DNA of 64,000 nucleotides from Erythrobacter sp. QSSC1-22B (GTDB lineage: Bacteria; Pseudomonadota; Alphaproteobacteria; Sphingomonadales; Sphingomonadaceae), in NCBI RefSeq assembly GCF_001678665.1, contig NZ_LZRP01000001.1, positions 744,001 to 808,000 on the forward strand. The letters run 5' to 3'. Positions 24,614 through 34,142 of the stretch are shown in pieces. The first letter of the stretch is position 1, and every line of letters begins with the position of its first letter. The notes beneath the pieces were generated by a model that was given only the letters and a program-made list of their open reading frames with translations, was not told the DNA's origin and searched no databases. The position numbers were made by a program, and so were the translations under genes.

Positions 24614-25557
24614 CAGGCAAGGAACCTGTAATCTTGGCCGATCGCCTGCGCGATCGACGAGTTGGCGGCGGTGAAGTCGGTCAGGAATTTGTGCAACCCC
24701 TTGTCGAAGACGTCTTCGATCGAGAGGCCCGAGAGCCGCATATCGGATTCGCGCATAAGTTCGTTGCTGGTGCCTTCGATGCCGTGGATGCGCGCCAGCG
24801 CGGCAAGGTTTTCGCGCAGCGCGGCGTGCGAATAGGCGAGACTGCGCGGGAAGCGTTCGTCGAGCACGAGGAAATTCACGATCCCGCGCGCATCGATCTG
24901 CCCGGCGTTGAGCCAGCGATAGGCACTGTCGCCCGAGACCGAGCGCAGCACCATGTCCCACTGTCCGGTATCCATGCTCGAACCGACATAGGAGAGCGAG
25001 GGCAGCAGCAGGTAGTATTTGATATCCATGATGCGGGCGATGTTGTCGGCCCGCTCGATGAAGGTCCCGGCCCAGGCAAAGTGGAAGCCTTCCTCGCGCA
25101 GCATCGAACCCAGCACCGCGCCGTGCGCCAGCGTGCCTGCGCGCCGAACCGCGGTGAGAACCTCGCCAACGCGCTGTTCGCCGACCGGGCGCGCAAGCAT
25201 GTCCTTGATCTGCAGCCAGCTGTCGTTGACCGCTTCCCAGACTTCGCTGGTGATGGCGCTGCGCGCTTCGCGGGCATTTGAGCGGATTTGCTGGAAGGTG
25301 TTGAGGACGCTGGCGGAATTGTCCTTGTCGCGCAGCATGTAATTCCAGGCCTGCATGCCGGTATAGGTGGCGTGTTTGGCTTCGTAGCCGCGCCGATGGC
25401 CGGCGGTCTCGATGACCGAACGCCACTCCTCCTCGGCGCTGACCGAATCGCGCGTGAGCGCCATGCGCAAGCCAGCGTCGAGCAGGCGCGCAGTGTTCTC
25501 GGCCCGCTCGAGATAGCGGAACATCCAGAATAGCGAATTGGCGGTTCTTCCCAGCAT
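24613..25557 (-). CDS. Alpha-E domain protein (DUF403 type)
   Basis: All-helical protein of 314 residues. It begins MLGRTANSLFWMFRYLERAENTARLLD, the diagnostic alpha-E opening with conserved Arg and Glu residues. A second copy-like region HFAWAGTFIERADNIARIMDIKYY and a C-terminal DFTAANSSIAQAIGQDY complete it. The ATG at 25557 shares a base with the ATP-grasp stop; an upstream TTG at 25575 is less likely. Alpha-E proteins always accompany circularly permuted ATP-grasp ligases, and their exact role is unknown. Confidence 0.93.
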   Translation of the reverse strand: MLGRTANSLFWMFRYLERAENTARLLDAGLRMALTRDSVSAEEEWRSVIETAGHRRGYEAKHATYTGMQAWNYMLRDKDNSASVLNTFQQIRSNAREARSAITSEVWEAVNDSWLQIKDMLARPVGEQRVGEVLTAVRRAGTLAHGAVLGSMLREEGFHFAWAGTFIERADNIARIMDIKYYLLLPSLSYVGSSMDTGQWDMVLRSVSGDSAYRWLNAGQIDARGIVNFLVLDERFPRSLAYSHAALRENLAALARIHGIEGTSNELMRESDMRLSGLSIEDVFDKGLHKFLTDFTAANSSIAQAIGQDYRFLA

Positions 25558-26981
25558 CAGTCTTTCAACACCCAAGTATCCTTGGTGCCCCCGCCCTGGC
25601 TCGAATTGACCACCAGCGAGCCCTGCTTCATCGCCACGCGGGTCAGCCCGCCCGGGGTGATGTCCACCTTGTCGGGCGAGACCAGCACGAACGGGCGCAG
25701 ATCGAGGTGACGCGGTGCGAGGCCGCGGTTGGTGAAAATCGGACAGGTCGACAGCGCCAGCGTCGGCTGCGCGATATAGCCTTCGGGATGGGCGCGCAGC
25801 TTGGCGGCGAAATCGCTCAGCTCGCGCTTGCTGGCGGCGGGGCCGATCAGCATGCCGTAGCCACCCGAACCGTGGACTTCCTTGACCACCAGCTCGGACA
25901 GATTGTCGAGCACATAGGCGAGGCTGTCGGGGTCCGAACAGCGCCAGGTCTGAACGTTGGGCAGGAGTGGTTTCTCGCCGGTATAGAATTCGACGATCTC
26001 GGGCATGAAGGAATAGATCGCCTTGTCGTCGCAGACCCCGGTGCCCGGCGCATTGGCGATGGTAACCCGGCCGGCGCGATAGACATCCATGATCCCCGGC
26101 ACGCCCAGCACGCTGTCGGGGCTGAAACTCAGCGGATCGAGGTATTCGTCATCGACCCGACGATAGATCACATCGATCGGCTTGTAGCCCCAAGTGGTGC
26201 GCATCGCGACGCGCCCATCGACGACCCGAAGGTCCCGGCCCTCGACCAGTTCGGCACCCATCTGCTCGGCAAGGAAGGCGTGCTCGAAATAGGCGGAATT
26301 GAAGATACCCGGCGTGAGCACCGCAACCACCGGCCTGCCTTCGGCGCAATCGGGCGCGCAGGCGGCCAAGCTCTTGGCGAGCCGGCGCGGATAGTTGGAA
26401 ACGCTTTCGACCGGCACCCGCATGAACAGTTCGGGGAACATCGCCATCATCGTCTCGCGGTTCTCCAGCATGTAGGAGACCCCGCTCGGAGTGCGGGCGT
26501 TATCCTCGAGAACGTAGAATTCGTCGGGTCCGGTGCGGACCAGATCGATGCCGACGATGTGGGTGTAAACTCCGCCGGGAGGCGTGAAACCGACCATATC
26601 CGGCAGCCATGCGGCATTGTTGCGAAACAGATGCTCGGGCACCCGTCCGGCACGGATGATTTCCTGACGGTGGTAGAGATCGTGCATGAAGGCATTGAGC
26701 GCGGAGACGCGCTGCTCGATGCCCTTGGTCAGCTTGCGCCATTCATGCGCGGTGATGATCCGCGGGACCATGTCGAAGGGGATGAGCCGTTCCTCGGCCT
26801 CGTCCTCGCCATAGACGTTGAAGGTGATGCCGGTGCGCCGGAAGGCATTTTCGGCATCTCGGTGCTTGCGTTTCAGGAAAGATTTCTCCTGCTCGCCATA
26901 CCACTTCTGATAACCTGAATAGGCATCGCGCACGCTGCCATCCGGCTTGTGCATTTCGTCGAAAAATTCGCTTGCTGCCAT
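25557..26981 (-). CDS. Circularly permuted type-2 ATP-grasp protein
   Basis: Predicted amide/peptide ligase of 474 residues and first gene of the Anbu cluster. Signature segments are ERLIPFDMVPRIITAHEW, VGIDLVRTGPDEFYVLEDNARTPSGVSYM (ATP/Mg-binding acidic residues), IYRRVDDEYLDPL, NAPGTGVCDDKAIY and the C-terminal ELVVKEVHGSGGYGMLIGP (Gly-rich phosphate loop). GGGGAA precedes the ATG at 26981. ATP-grasp ligases form peptide bonds using acyl-phosphate intermediates. With alpha-E, transglutaminase and Anbu partners, a system that builds and degrades a peptide has been proposed. Confidence 0.94.
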   Translation of the reverse strand: MAASEFFDEMHKPDGSVRDAYSGYQKWYGEQEKSFLKRKHRDAENAFRRTGITFNVYGEDEAEERLIPFDMVPRIITAHEWRKLTKGIEQRVSALNAFMHDLYHRQEIIRAGRVPEHLFRNNAAWLPDMVGFTPPGGVYTHIVGIDLVRTGPDEFYVLEDNARTPSGVSYMLENRETMMAMFPELFMRVPVESVSNYPRRLAKSLAACAPDCAEGRPVVAVLTPGIFNSAYFEHAFLAEQMGAELVEGRDLRVVDGRVAMRTTWGYKPIDVIYRRVDDEYLDPLSFSPDSVLGVPGIMDVYRAGRVTIANAPGTGVCDDKAIYSFMPEIVEFYTGEKPLLPNVQTWRCSDPDSLAYVLDNLSELVVKEVHGSGGYGMLIGPAASKRELSDFAAKLRAHPEGYIAQPTLALSTCPIFTNRGLAPRHLDLRPFVLVSPDKVDITPGGLTRVAMKQGSLVVNSSQGGGTKDTWVLKD

Positions 26982-27058
26982 GATTCCCCAAGAATGCTAC
27001 GCCCAAGCCTTGAGTGGCCGGGGTCTAAAGCGTTCGTTCCTGTCATAGCAACAAAGAT

Positions 27059-27850
27059 TCAGAGCGCTTCGAGTTCCCCGAGCACGGTTTTAATGACTTC
27101 GGGCGAGTGCACGAAGCCCATATGCGTGCAGTGCATACCGATCGCCCGATCGCGCTCGCCGACCCTGCCCCGGGCGCAGCGCGGATGGACCACGCCATCG
27201 CGCGGGCTCCATAGCGCCACGGTTTCGACCGGCGGCTTTGTGGCAGGTTCGGCATCGAACTCGGGCTCGTCCACCCGGTGGCCGGCAATCGCCTGATAGG
27301 CGCGCCAGCCGTTGTTGGCGCGCGGGCTGCCGGAAAATGGCGAGCCCATGGTGATAATCTTGGCGACCTTGTCGGGGTGCAGCTTGGCGAGTTCGCGCGC
27401 CATCACGCCCCCCAAGCTCCAGCCGACCAGCACGATCGGCTCGCCCGCGCGCTCGAACAGTTCGAGCAGGCGATGCTCGACATCGGCGAGCCGCTTGGCG
27501 GTGGCGCCGAAATTGTATCCCACGCCCCAGCGCTTGGCGGTGTGCCCCGCCTTCTCGAGCATCCGCGCCATATAGCGCATGCGGATAGGGTGCGCGCCAA
27601 ACCCGGGCAGCAGCATCACGGTACGCGGACGCTCGCTCGGCGTGATCTCGAGCTTGCGGAACAACCGCCGGAACGGCTCGAAGACCCAGCCCAGCTCGCG
27701 CAGGAGCAACACCACGCGCGGCGAGCGCACGTCGTCCGGGTTCGGCTCGCTCGCCAGCGCCCAGCGCCGGGCAAGCTCGACCCTGCTCCAGCCGCTTGCA
27801 AGCTTCGTGTCGAGGGGGTCGGTTGCCATCATCGTGTCATAGGACGCCAT
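27059..27850 (-). CDS. Alpha/beta hydrolase (esterase/lipase-like)
   Basis: The 263-residue product has TVMLLPGFGAHPIRMRYMARML (oxyanion-hole region) and a nucleophile elbow GWSLGG. A catalytic Asp candidate is in LWSPRDGVVHP, and the His candidate is in CTHMGFVHS. It has no signal peptide, so it should be cytoplasmic. It lies on the same strand and upstream of the Anbu cluster, but is separated by 77 bases, so co-transcription is uncertain. The start at 27850 lacks a clear ribosome-binding site; Met codons at 27832 or 27829 are alternatives. Confidence 0.87.
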   Translation of the reverse strand: MASYDTMMATDPLDTKLASGWSRVELARRWALASEPNPDDVRSPRVVLLLRELGWVFEPFRRLFRKLEITPSERPRTVMLLPGFGAHPIRMRYMARMLEKAGHTAKRWGVGYNFGATAKRLADVEHRLLELFERAGEPIVLVGWSLGGVMARELAKLHPDKVAKIITMGSPFSGSPRANNGWRAYQAIAGHRVDEPEFDAEPATKPPVETVALWSPRDGVVHPRCARGRVGERDRAIGMHCTHMGFVHSPEVIKTVLGELEAL

Positions 27851-27901
27851 TTGGAATGAATGCCGGGTGACGGCGATCGGTTCCGCACCCGGCTCTCCCC
27901 G

Positions 27902-28450
27902 CTACCGGCAATCGCCAACCCGCTCATGCGTCGCCTTCATCCGCAACGTCGATTCGCCCATGCCGGTCATGTCGCCGGTCATGGTCATGTTCATCACCGA
28001 GGAGGTCGGGGTTGCGGTTCCGGTCATCGCCATCCGCATGGTGTTCGACTGCTCGCCGGTGCACGTCATCAACGCGTCGATAGCACCGCCATCGACATCG
28101 AAGCGATCGAAGGTGCAGTCGCCATCCTGCGACTGGCGCGCCATTTCCTCGTAGCCCTTGTCGACATCCTCCTGGGTCAGGCAGTATTCGTGCGATTGCC
28201 CGTCCATCATCTGGCGCAGCATGTCGCCCGAACCCTCGGGCGCGCCGGGGATATCGACTTCGAGCACTTCCATCACCGCGCGGTACTGCCCCGGCTGCGG
28301 CTGGATCGTGTCGCGCGCGCGCTCGGCCACTTCGGCCTGGCTGATCCCGCCAGCGGTCGCCTCACCCGGATCGACGCTGTCGGCTTCGGGTTCGCCGCAT
28401 CCAATCAGGGCCACGAGGGCAAGCGGCGCTGCGACGACAAACAACTTCAT
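27902..28450 (-). CDS. DUF3617-like lipoprotein
   Basis: The 182-residue product has a lipoprotein signal (MKLFVVAAPLALVALIGC, Cys 18). Family features include PGQYRAVMEVLEVDIPG, a Cys-containing YCLTQEDV and CTFDRFDVDGG segment, and Met-rich repeats (MRMAMTG, MNMTMTGDMTG). This matches DUF3617 proteins common in sphingomonads; their function is unknown. GGGAGAA precedes the ATG at 28450. The frame continues open to 28549 without a plausible start. Confidence 0.82.
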   Translation of the reverse strand: MKLFVVAAPLALVALIGCGEPEADSVDPGEATAGGISQAEVAERARDTIQPQPGQYRAVMEVLEVDIPGAPEGSGDMLRQMMDGQSHEYCLTQEDVDKGYEEMARQSQDGDCTFDRFDVDGGAIDALMTCTGEQSNTMRMAMTGTATPTSSVMNMTMTGDMTGMGESTLRMKATHERVGDCR

Positions 28451-28550
28451 GATGAAATTCTCCCTGAAACCGAGTGGCTGCCAGACAACCTGCACACCAA
28501 CGCGACGCTTGCCAAGCGCGCGTTGCTCGGCGGCGATGTCAGAGCCCATA

Positions 28551-28594
28551 GATCGGGCCCATTGATCGGGTCCGTTGATCGGCCCCGTTGATCG
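28551..28594. repeat. 13-bp tandem repeat upstream of uvrB
   Basis: Three units starting at 28551, 28564 and 28577 follow the pattern GATCGG(G/C)(C/T)CC(A/G)TT, followed by a partial GATCG. The array lies 30-70 bases before the uvrB ATG, in the likely promoter or leader region. Confidence 0.75.
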
Positions 28595-28623
28595 CTTGGC
28601 CCGGCTCCCCCATATCGGCGCGC

Positions 28624-30819
28624 ATGGCCGAACTCGTAATCCGCCGGGGACTAGACGAACCCGATACCACCGGGGACTTCGTACCCCACAAACCCGCCCG
28701 GCCCGAGAAATCGATGCCGGGACGCAAATTCGAGCTGATTTCGCAATACAGCCCCGCGGGTGACCAGCCGACCGCGATCGAGGAGCTGGTCGGCGCGGTC
28801 AACGATGGCGAGCAGACGCAGGTGCTGCTCGGCGTCACCGGCAGCGGCAAGACCTACACCATGGCGCAGGTGATCGAGCGAGTGCAGCGGCCCGCGCTGA
28901 TCCTGGCGCCCAACAAGATCCTCGCCGCGCAGCTCTATGGCGAGTTCAAGAGCTTCTTTCCCAACAATGCGGTCGAGTATTTCGTCAGCTATTACGATTA
29001 TTATCAGCCCGAAGCCTATGTGCCGCGCTCGGACACCTACATCGAGAAGGAAAGCTCGGTGAACGAGGCGATCGACCGGATGCGCCATTCGGCCACCCGC
29101 GCGCTGCTAGAGCGCGACGATGTCATCATCGTCGCCTCGGTGTCGTGCCTCTATGGCATCGGCTCGGTCGAGACCTATTCGGCGATGATCTTCGATCTCA
29201 AGAAGGGCGAGAGCGTCGACCAGCGTGAGCTGATCCGCAAACTGGTCGCGCTGCAGTACAAGCGCAATGATGTCGCCTTCGCGCGCGGCAATTTCCGGGT
29301 TCGCGGCGACAGTCTGGAAATCTACCCCTCGCATTACGAGGACATCGCCTGGCGGATCGGTTTCTTCGGCGACGAAATCGAGGACATCAGCGAGTTCGAC
29401 CCGCTGAGCGGCAAGAAGGGGGCGAGCCTCGAGAAGGTCCGCGTCTACGCCAATTCGCACTATGTAACGCCCGGTCCGACGATGAAGCAGGCCGCCGAGG
29501 CGATCCGCTTCGAATTGACCGAGCGCTTGAAGGAATTGCACGCCGAGGGCCAGCTGCTCGAGGCCCAGCGGCTCGAACAGCGGACCAACTTCGACCTCGA
29601 AATGATCGCCGCCACCGGCAGCTGCAACGGGATCGAGAACTACAGCCGCTTCCTGACCGGCCGCCTGCCCGGCGAGCCGCCGCCCACGCTGTTCGAATAT
29701 CTGCCCGAAAACGCGCTGCTGTTCGTCGATGAAAGCCACCAGACTGTGCCGCAGGTCGGCGCGATGGCCAAGGGCGATCACCGCCGCAAGATCACGCTCG
29801 CCGAATACGGCTTCCGCCTGCCATCGTGCATCGACAACCGCCCGCTGCGGTTCAACGAATGGGACGCGATGCGACCGCAGACCGTCGCGGTGTCGGCCAC
29901 GCCGGGCACATGGGAAATGGAGCAGACCGGCGGGGTGTTCGCCGAACAGGTCATCCGCCCCACCGGGCTGATCGATCCCCCGGTCGAGATCCGCCCGGTC
30001 GAGGACCAGGTTCAGGACTGCATCGACCAGTGCCTCAAGACCGCCAAACAGGGCTATCGCACGCTGGTCACCACGCTGACCAAACGGATGGCCGAGGATC
30101 TCACCGAGTTCATGCACGAACAGGGCGTGCGGGTCCGCTACATGCATTCCGACGTCGAGACGCTGGAGCGGATCGAGCTGATCCGCGACCTGCGGCTGGG
30201 AGTCTACGACGTGCTGATCGGCATCAACCTGCTGCGCGAGGGTCTGGACATTCCCGAATGCGGACTGGTGGCGATTCTCGATGCCGACAAGGAAGGTTTC
30301 CTGCGTTCGGAAACCTCGCTGATCCAGACCATCGGCCGCGCCGCGCGCAATGTCGATGGGCGGGTGATCCTCTACGCCGACCGCATCACCGGCTCGATGG
30401 AACGCGCGATCGCGGAAACTGATCGCCGCCGCGAGAGGCAGCGCGAATACAACACCGAACACGGGATCACCCCGACCACGATCAAGCGCGACATCGCCGA
30501 TATCGTCGCGCACAGCGCAGCGCAGGACGGGGTCACGGTCGACACCGGCGACCCGGCGGTCAACAATCTCGTCGGTCACAATCTGCGCGCTTATATCGAG
30601 GATCTGGAAAAGCGGATGCGCAACGCGGCGGCCAACCTCGAGTTCGAGGAGGCCGGACGGCTGCGCGACGAAATCCGGCGGCTCGAGAACGACGAACTCG
30701 GCCTGCCCGATGGTGAGAAGAAGGCGCCGCAGGTCGGCCGCTCGAACGAGGGCAAGCCCGGCACCCGCAAAATGCGCTATGGCAAGACGACCTACAAGAA
30801 GATGGGCGGAAAGCCTTAG
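28624..30819 (+). CDS. uvrB: Excinuclease ABC subunit B
   Basis: Helicase-like damage-verification subunit of nucleotide excision repair, 731 residues. It has Walker [11 protein letters not shown], the beta-hairpin region [20 protein letters not shown], helicase motif [22 protein letters not shown], and motif [13 protein letters not shown]-terminal UVR domain ([24 protein letters not shown]) contacts UvrC. The ATG at 28624 is preferred to an upstream codon at 28588, which lies in the tandem repeat. The N-terminus carries about 40 residues before the usual [14 protein letters not shown] opening, a common alphaproteobacterial extension. Confidence 0.97.
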   Translation: MAELVIRRGLDEPDTTGDFVPHKPARPEKSMPGRKFELISQYSPAGDQPTAIEELVGAVNDGEQTQVLLGVTGSGKTYTMAQVIERVQRPALILAPNKILAAQLYGEFKSFFPNNAVEYFVSYYDYYQPEAYVPRSDTYIEKESSVNEAIDRMRHSATRALLERDDVIIVASVSCLYGIGSVETYSAMIFDLKKGESVDQRELIRKLVALQYKRNDVAFARGNFRVRGDSLEIYPSHYEDIAWRIGFFGDEIEDISEFDPLSGKKGASLEKVRVYANSHYVTPGPTMKQAAEAIRFELTERLKELHAEGQLLEAQRLEQRTNFDLEMIAATGSCNGIENYSRFLTGRLPGEPPPTLFEYLPENALLFVDESHQTVPQVGAMAKGDHRRKITLAEYGFRLPSCIDNRPLRFNEWDAMRPQTVAVSATPGTWEMEQTGGVFAEQVIRPTGLIDPPVEIRPVEDQVQDCIDQCLKTAKQGYRTLVTTLTKRMAEDLTEFMHEQGVRVRYMHSDVETLERIELIRDLRLGVYDVLIGINLLREGLDIPECGLVAILDADKEGFLRSETSLIQTIGRAARNVDGRVILYADRITGSMERAIAETDRRRERQREYNTEHGITPTTIKRDIADIVAHSAAQDGVTVDTGDPAVNNLVGHNLRAYIEDLEKRMRNAAANLEFEEAGRLRDEIRRLENDELGLPDGEKKAPQVGRSNEGKPGTRKMRYGKTTYKKMGGKP

Positions 30820-30905
30820 GGGTTACAGGCGGTTAACCACCCTTGGCGGAACCCCCATCGCTGCGGACAGTTTCCAGCCCAGCTTCCTTGAAAGGATTTT
30901 TGCCC

Positions 30906-31442
30906 ATGCGCATCCCCATGCTCTTGATCGCTCCCCTCGCGCTTGCCGCCTGCGCCGACGACAGCGCCGCACCCAGCGATGACGCGCAAGCCATCGCGCA
31001 GACCACACCCGCACCCGGAGCGCGGAGCGACAATGAGGTCGCGGGGGTCCCCGATGCCGGAGGCAATCGCTGGTTCTACAGGCCCGACACGCAGACCGCG
31101 CTGTTCGGGTCCTCCATTTCGGACGGCATCATCTCAATGAGCTGCAATCTCTCGCTCGACGAGGATGCCGCGGTGGTTTTCCAGTGGCTCGCGGCGGCAC
31201 AGGAGGGCGTGGAACAGACCGTTACCGTCGCCTCGGGCGACGGAACAGCGAACTTCACGGTTACCGGCACCGCCAGCGCGCTTGGACCCGACGCAATCTG
31301 GAACGGCGCGATTGCTCCCGGCGATCCCGCGCTTGCCTTCCTTGCTGCGACCACCGAGCCGCTGACTTTCACCCTTGGTAGCGAGAGCGTGACCGCGCCG
31401 GCAGATGAGGCGATCGACCGCGTAGTGACGGCCTGTAGCTGA
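30906..31442 (+). CDS. Hypothetical lipoprotein
   Basis: The 178-residue product has a lipoprotein signal (MRIPMLLIAPLALAAC, Cys 16), an acidic/Pro linker and a small globular domain. The domain includes NRWFYRPDTQTALFGSSISDG and FTLGSESVTAPADEAIDRVVTAC. Cys in SMSCNLS and the C-terminal TACS could form a disulfide. GAAAGG precedes the ATG at 30906. No family is recognised with confidence. It lies 86 bases after uvrB and may share its transcript. Confidence 0.78.
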   Translation: MRIPMLLIAPLALAACADDSAAPSDDAQAIAQTTPAPGARSDNEVAGVPDAGGNRWFYRPDTQTALFGSSISDGIISMSCNLSLDEDAAVVFQWLAAAQEGVEQTVTVASGDGTANFTVTGTASALGPDAIWNGAIAPGDPALAFLAATTEPLTFTLGSESVTAPADEAIDRVVTACS

Positions 31443-31482
31443 CGGGGCTTGCCGAACCGCGGGGTGATCGCATAGCTGCGGC

Positions 31483-32094
31483 ATGCGCTTCACCCTTGTC
31501 CCCTGCCTTGCCGCCCTTCCATTGCTCGCGCTCGCGTCCTGCAAGCCGCCCGCCGCCGACGACTATGTCGCACGGGTCGGGCTGGAGGACAGATCTGGCC
31601 CTTCCGCACCGCTGCAGTCGCCCGACACCAAGGATGCGCAATGGGTCGCCAGCCGCGAACCCGGACGGATCATCTACGGCAATCCGGGCGAGCCGCCGCT
31701 GCTGGCGCTGGCTTGCGTCGAGGGTGCGGAAGGCGCGCAGATCGCCTATGAGCGGATCGTCGATGCCGATCCCGAGGCCAAGGCGATCCTCGCGCTGATC
31801 GGCAATTCGCATGTCACAAGGCTGTTCGTCGATGCCGAGAAGACCGGGGCCGACTGGCGCTGGCGCGGCGCCACCGATGCCGCCGACCCTGCGCTCGAGG
31901 CGCTCACCGGTCCGCGCCAGGTGGAAGCCACCGTGCCGGGTGCGGGCAGCGTGGTGCTCAACCCCAGCAGCCTGCCGCGCGAGCTAATCAACCGCTGCCG
32001 GGCGCAAATGCGCGACCGGGAAGCAGCGCCCGCACCGCCCGAGGCGCTGCTCAACGAGCCTGCCGAGCCAGCTCCGCCAGCAGATCCGGTGTAA
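31483..32094 (+). CDS. Hypothetical lipoprotein
   Basis: The 203-residue product has a lipoprotein signal (lipobox LASC, Cys 20) and a soluble domain with ASREPGRIIYGNPGEPPLLALAC and ELINRCRAQM. The tail is Pro/Ala rich. No family is recognised. It sits 40 bases after another lipoprotein gene, which shares the idea of a small envelope domain but not obvious sequence. Its 3' end overlaps the convergent thiol-reductase gene by 44 bases, so both stop regions are coding on both strands. Confidence 0.75.
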   Translation: MRFTLVPCLAALPLLALASCKPPAADDYVARVGLEDRSGPSAPLQSPDTKDAQWVASREPGRIIYGNPGEPPLLALACVEGAEGAQIAYERIVDADPEAKAILALIGNSHVTRLFVDAEKTGADWRWRGATDAADPALEALTGPRQVEATVPGAGSVVLNPSSLPRELINRCRAQMRDREAAPAPPEALLNEPAEPAPPADPV

Positions 32095-34072
32095 GCACCT
32101 GCGGAAGGGCCTGCGCTTCGCCCTGCGGCGGATACCACAGATAGAGCGGCACCCCGGCGGCGCCCTGATCGGTGAGGAAGCCCGCGATTTCCTCGTCGCG
32201 GCGCGTCCAGTCGCCGACCAGCGTGATCACCCCGGCGTCCTCGAAGGCCGCGCGCACCGAATCGCGCTCGATCGCGGCGCGCTCGTTGACCTTGCAGGTC
32301 ACGCACCAGTCGGCGGTAAACCAGACGAACACCGGTTGCCCGCTGGCGCGCGCCTCGGCCAGCGCGGCCTCGCTGAAGGTGCGCGGCGCGTGGATGCTGT
32401 CCGAGGCCTGTACCGGGCTCGCTTGCTGGCCGGGTAGCGAGGCCGCAAAGCCTGCGATCGTCGCCAGTGCGACCAGCACGCCCGCCACGCGAAACCTGCC
32501 AGCCCGCCGCGCGAACAGCACCGCGAGCAGCAGCACCGTACCCGCCGCCAGCCCCAGCGCCATCAGCGCGAAGCCCGTGCCTGCCATCCGCCACAGCAGC
32601 CAGACCAGCGCCAGCGCGGTGAGCGCCATCGGTAGCGCCATCCAGCAACGGAAAGTCACCATCCACGGCCCCGGTCGGGGCAGCGCGCGGCGCAGTGCGG
32701 GCACGAAACCGAGCAGCAGGAAGGGCAGCGCCAGCCCGACCCCCAGCGCCGCAAACAGCGCCAGCGCCTGCGCCACCGGCAGCAGCAGCGCCGCGCCCAT
32801 CGCCGCCGCCATGAACGGCCCGGTACAGGGCGTCGCGACGAAGGCCGCCAGCAGGCCGGTGGCAAAGCTGCTCGACCCGCCCTTCCCGCCGCGCATGACG
32901 AGGCCGGGCAGTTCGAAGGCGCCGGCGAAATTGGCGGTGATCGCCGCGGCGAGCACCAGCAGCGCCACCACCACCGCAGGCTCCTGAAGCTGGAATGCCC
33001 AGCCGATCTGCTCCCCCGCGGCGCGCAGGGCGAGCAGCACCGCGCCCAGCGCCAGACAGGCGAGCACCACCCCGAGCGTGTAGAACACCGCATCGCGCCG
33101 CGCGGCCTTCTTGTCGCCGCCCGCTTTGGCGAGCGAGAGCGCCTTGAGGCTGAGGATCGGGAAGACGCAGGGCATGATGTTGAGCAGCAGCCCGCCGAGC
33201 AGCGCGCCCAGCAGCGCCAGCCACACCGAGGGCAGCGCGTCCGCGGGTTGCGCCAACGGTGTTCCCGCTGGTGGCACCCCTCCCGGCCGGGCGGTGAAGC
33301 GCACACCCTCACCGCTTCCGAAGGACAGTATCCCCGACAGCGAGTCGGGCACTTGACCTCGATCCAGCGGAATTTCGGCAATCAGCCGGTCGCCATCGCG
33401 GAAAAACGCCTGGCGCGCGGTGTAGTCGACCAGATCGGGCTCGCCGATAAAGACATGCGGCGCGCGCAGGTCGAGCGCCGCCGGGACGGGGATCGCCACC
33501 CTCAGGAGCTCGTTCCAGATCGCGAAGCGTCCTTCGGTATCGAGCAAAGGCGCGATCGCGGCGCGCCAGCGGTCGAAACGCGGATCGCGCGCGATATTGG
33601 ACGGATCGAGCGTCAGCCGCGCCTGTTGCGGCACGCAGATGATGTCGGTGCAGGCGAGATAATCCGCCTCGACCGCAATCGCGGGCAGATCGCCGGTCCG
33701 TGCTCCCGCCGGTACCCGCACCGGCACCAGCACGGTGTAGGGACCCTCGTAGATGTGGTTCATCAGCCCCGAGATCACCAGCCGCTCGGGCACCGGATAG
33801 AGTGGCTCGCCAGCTTCCCAGCCTTCCGGCAACTGCCAGTCGAGCTCCATCCCGTAACCCGCATCGCCGGGATTGCGCCAATAGCCGTGCCATTCCTCGG
33901 CCACCGGCGTGAAGTGGAGAGCAAGCGTCCATTCCTCGCCCGCCACAGCCGGCCCGTCGGCGAACAGCTCGGCGCGGATCGAGTTTTCGCGCGGCGCTTG
34001 CGCATGGGTGGCGGACGCAAACAGCAGCGCGCAGGCCAATAGCGCCAGCAGGCTCCGCAACCCGTTCAACAT
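32051..34072 (-). CDS. dsbD: DsbD/ScsB-type thiol:disulfide interchange protein
   Basis: Inner-membrane electron conduit that carries reducing power from cytoplasmic thioredoxin to the periplasm. The 673-residue product has a signal peptide ending near THAQ and a large N-terminal ScsB-like periplasmic domain with CTDIIC. The DsbD transmembrane core follows, with Cys in NIMPCVFPILS and VATPCTGPF. The C-terminal thioredoxin domain has WCVTC. All six expected redox cysteines are present. The ATG at 34072 begins the signal peptide. The last 44 bases overlap the convergent lipoprotein gene. The gene diverges from a UbiH-family gene. Confidence 0.92.
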   Translation of the reverse strand: MLNGLRSLLALLACALLFASATHAQAPRENSIRAELFADGPAVAGEEWTLALHFTPVAEEWHGYWRNPGDAGYGMELDWQLPEGWEAGEPLYPVPERLVISGLMNHIYEGPYTVLVPVRVPAGARTGDLPAIAVEADYLACTDIICVPQQARLTLDPSNIARDPRFDRWRAAIAPLLDTEGRFAIWNELLRVAIPVPAALDLRAPHVFIGEPDLVDYTARQAFFRDGDRLIAEIPLDRGQVPDSLSGILSFGSGEGVRFTARPGGVPPAGTPLAQPADALPSVWLALLGALLGGLLLNIMPCVFPILSLKALSLAKAGGDKKAARRDAVFYTLGVVLACLALGAVLLALRAAGEQIGWAFQLQEPAVVVALLVLAAAITANFAGAFELPGLVMRGGKGGSSSFATGLLAAFVATPCTGPFMAAAMGAALLLPVAQALALFAALGVGLALPFLLLGFVPALRRALPRPGPWMVTFRCWMALPMALTALALVWLLWRMAGTGFALMALGLAAGTVLLLAVLFARRAGRFRVAGVLVALATIAGFAASLPGQQASPVQASDSIHAPRTFSEAALAEARASGQPVFVWFTADWCVTCKVNERAAIERDSVRAAFEDAGVITLVGDWTRRDEEIAGFLTDQGAAGVPLYLWYPPQGEAQALPQVLTPDLLAELARQAR

Positions 34073-34142
34073 ACTTGCCTCGATCACGCGACAGCCTCTA
34101 GGACGGGGGACTGTTCCGCGCAACGAGGTGACGACGAACGCC

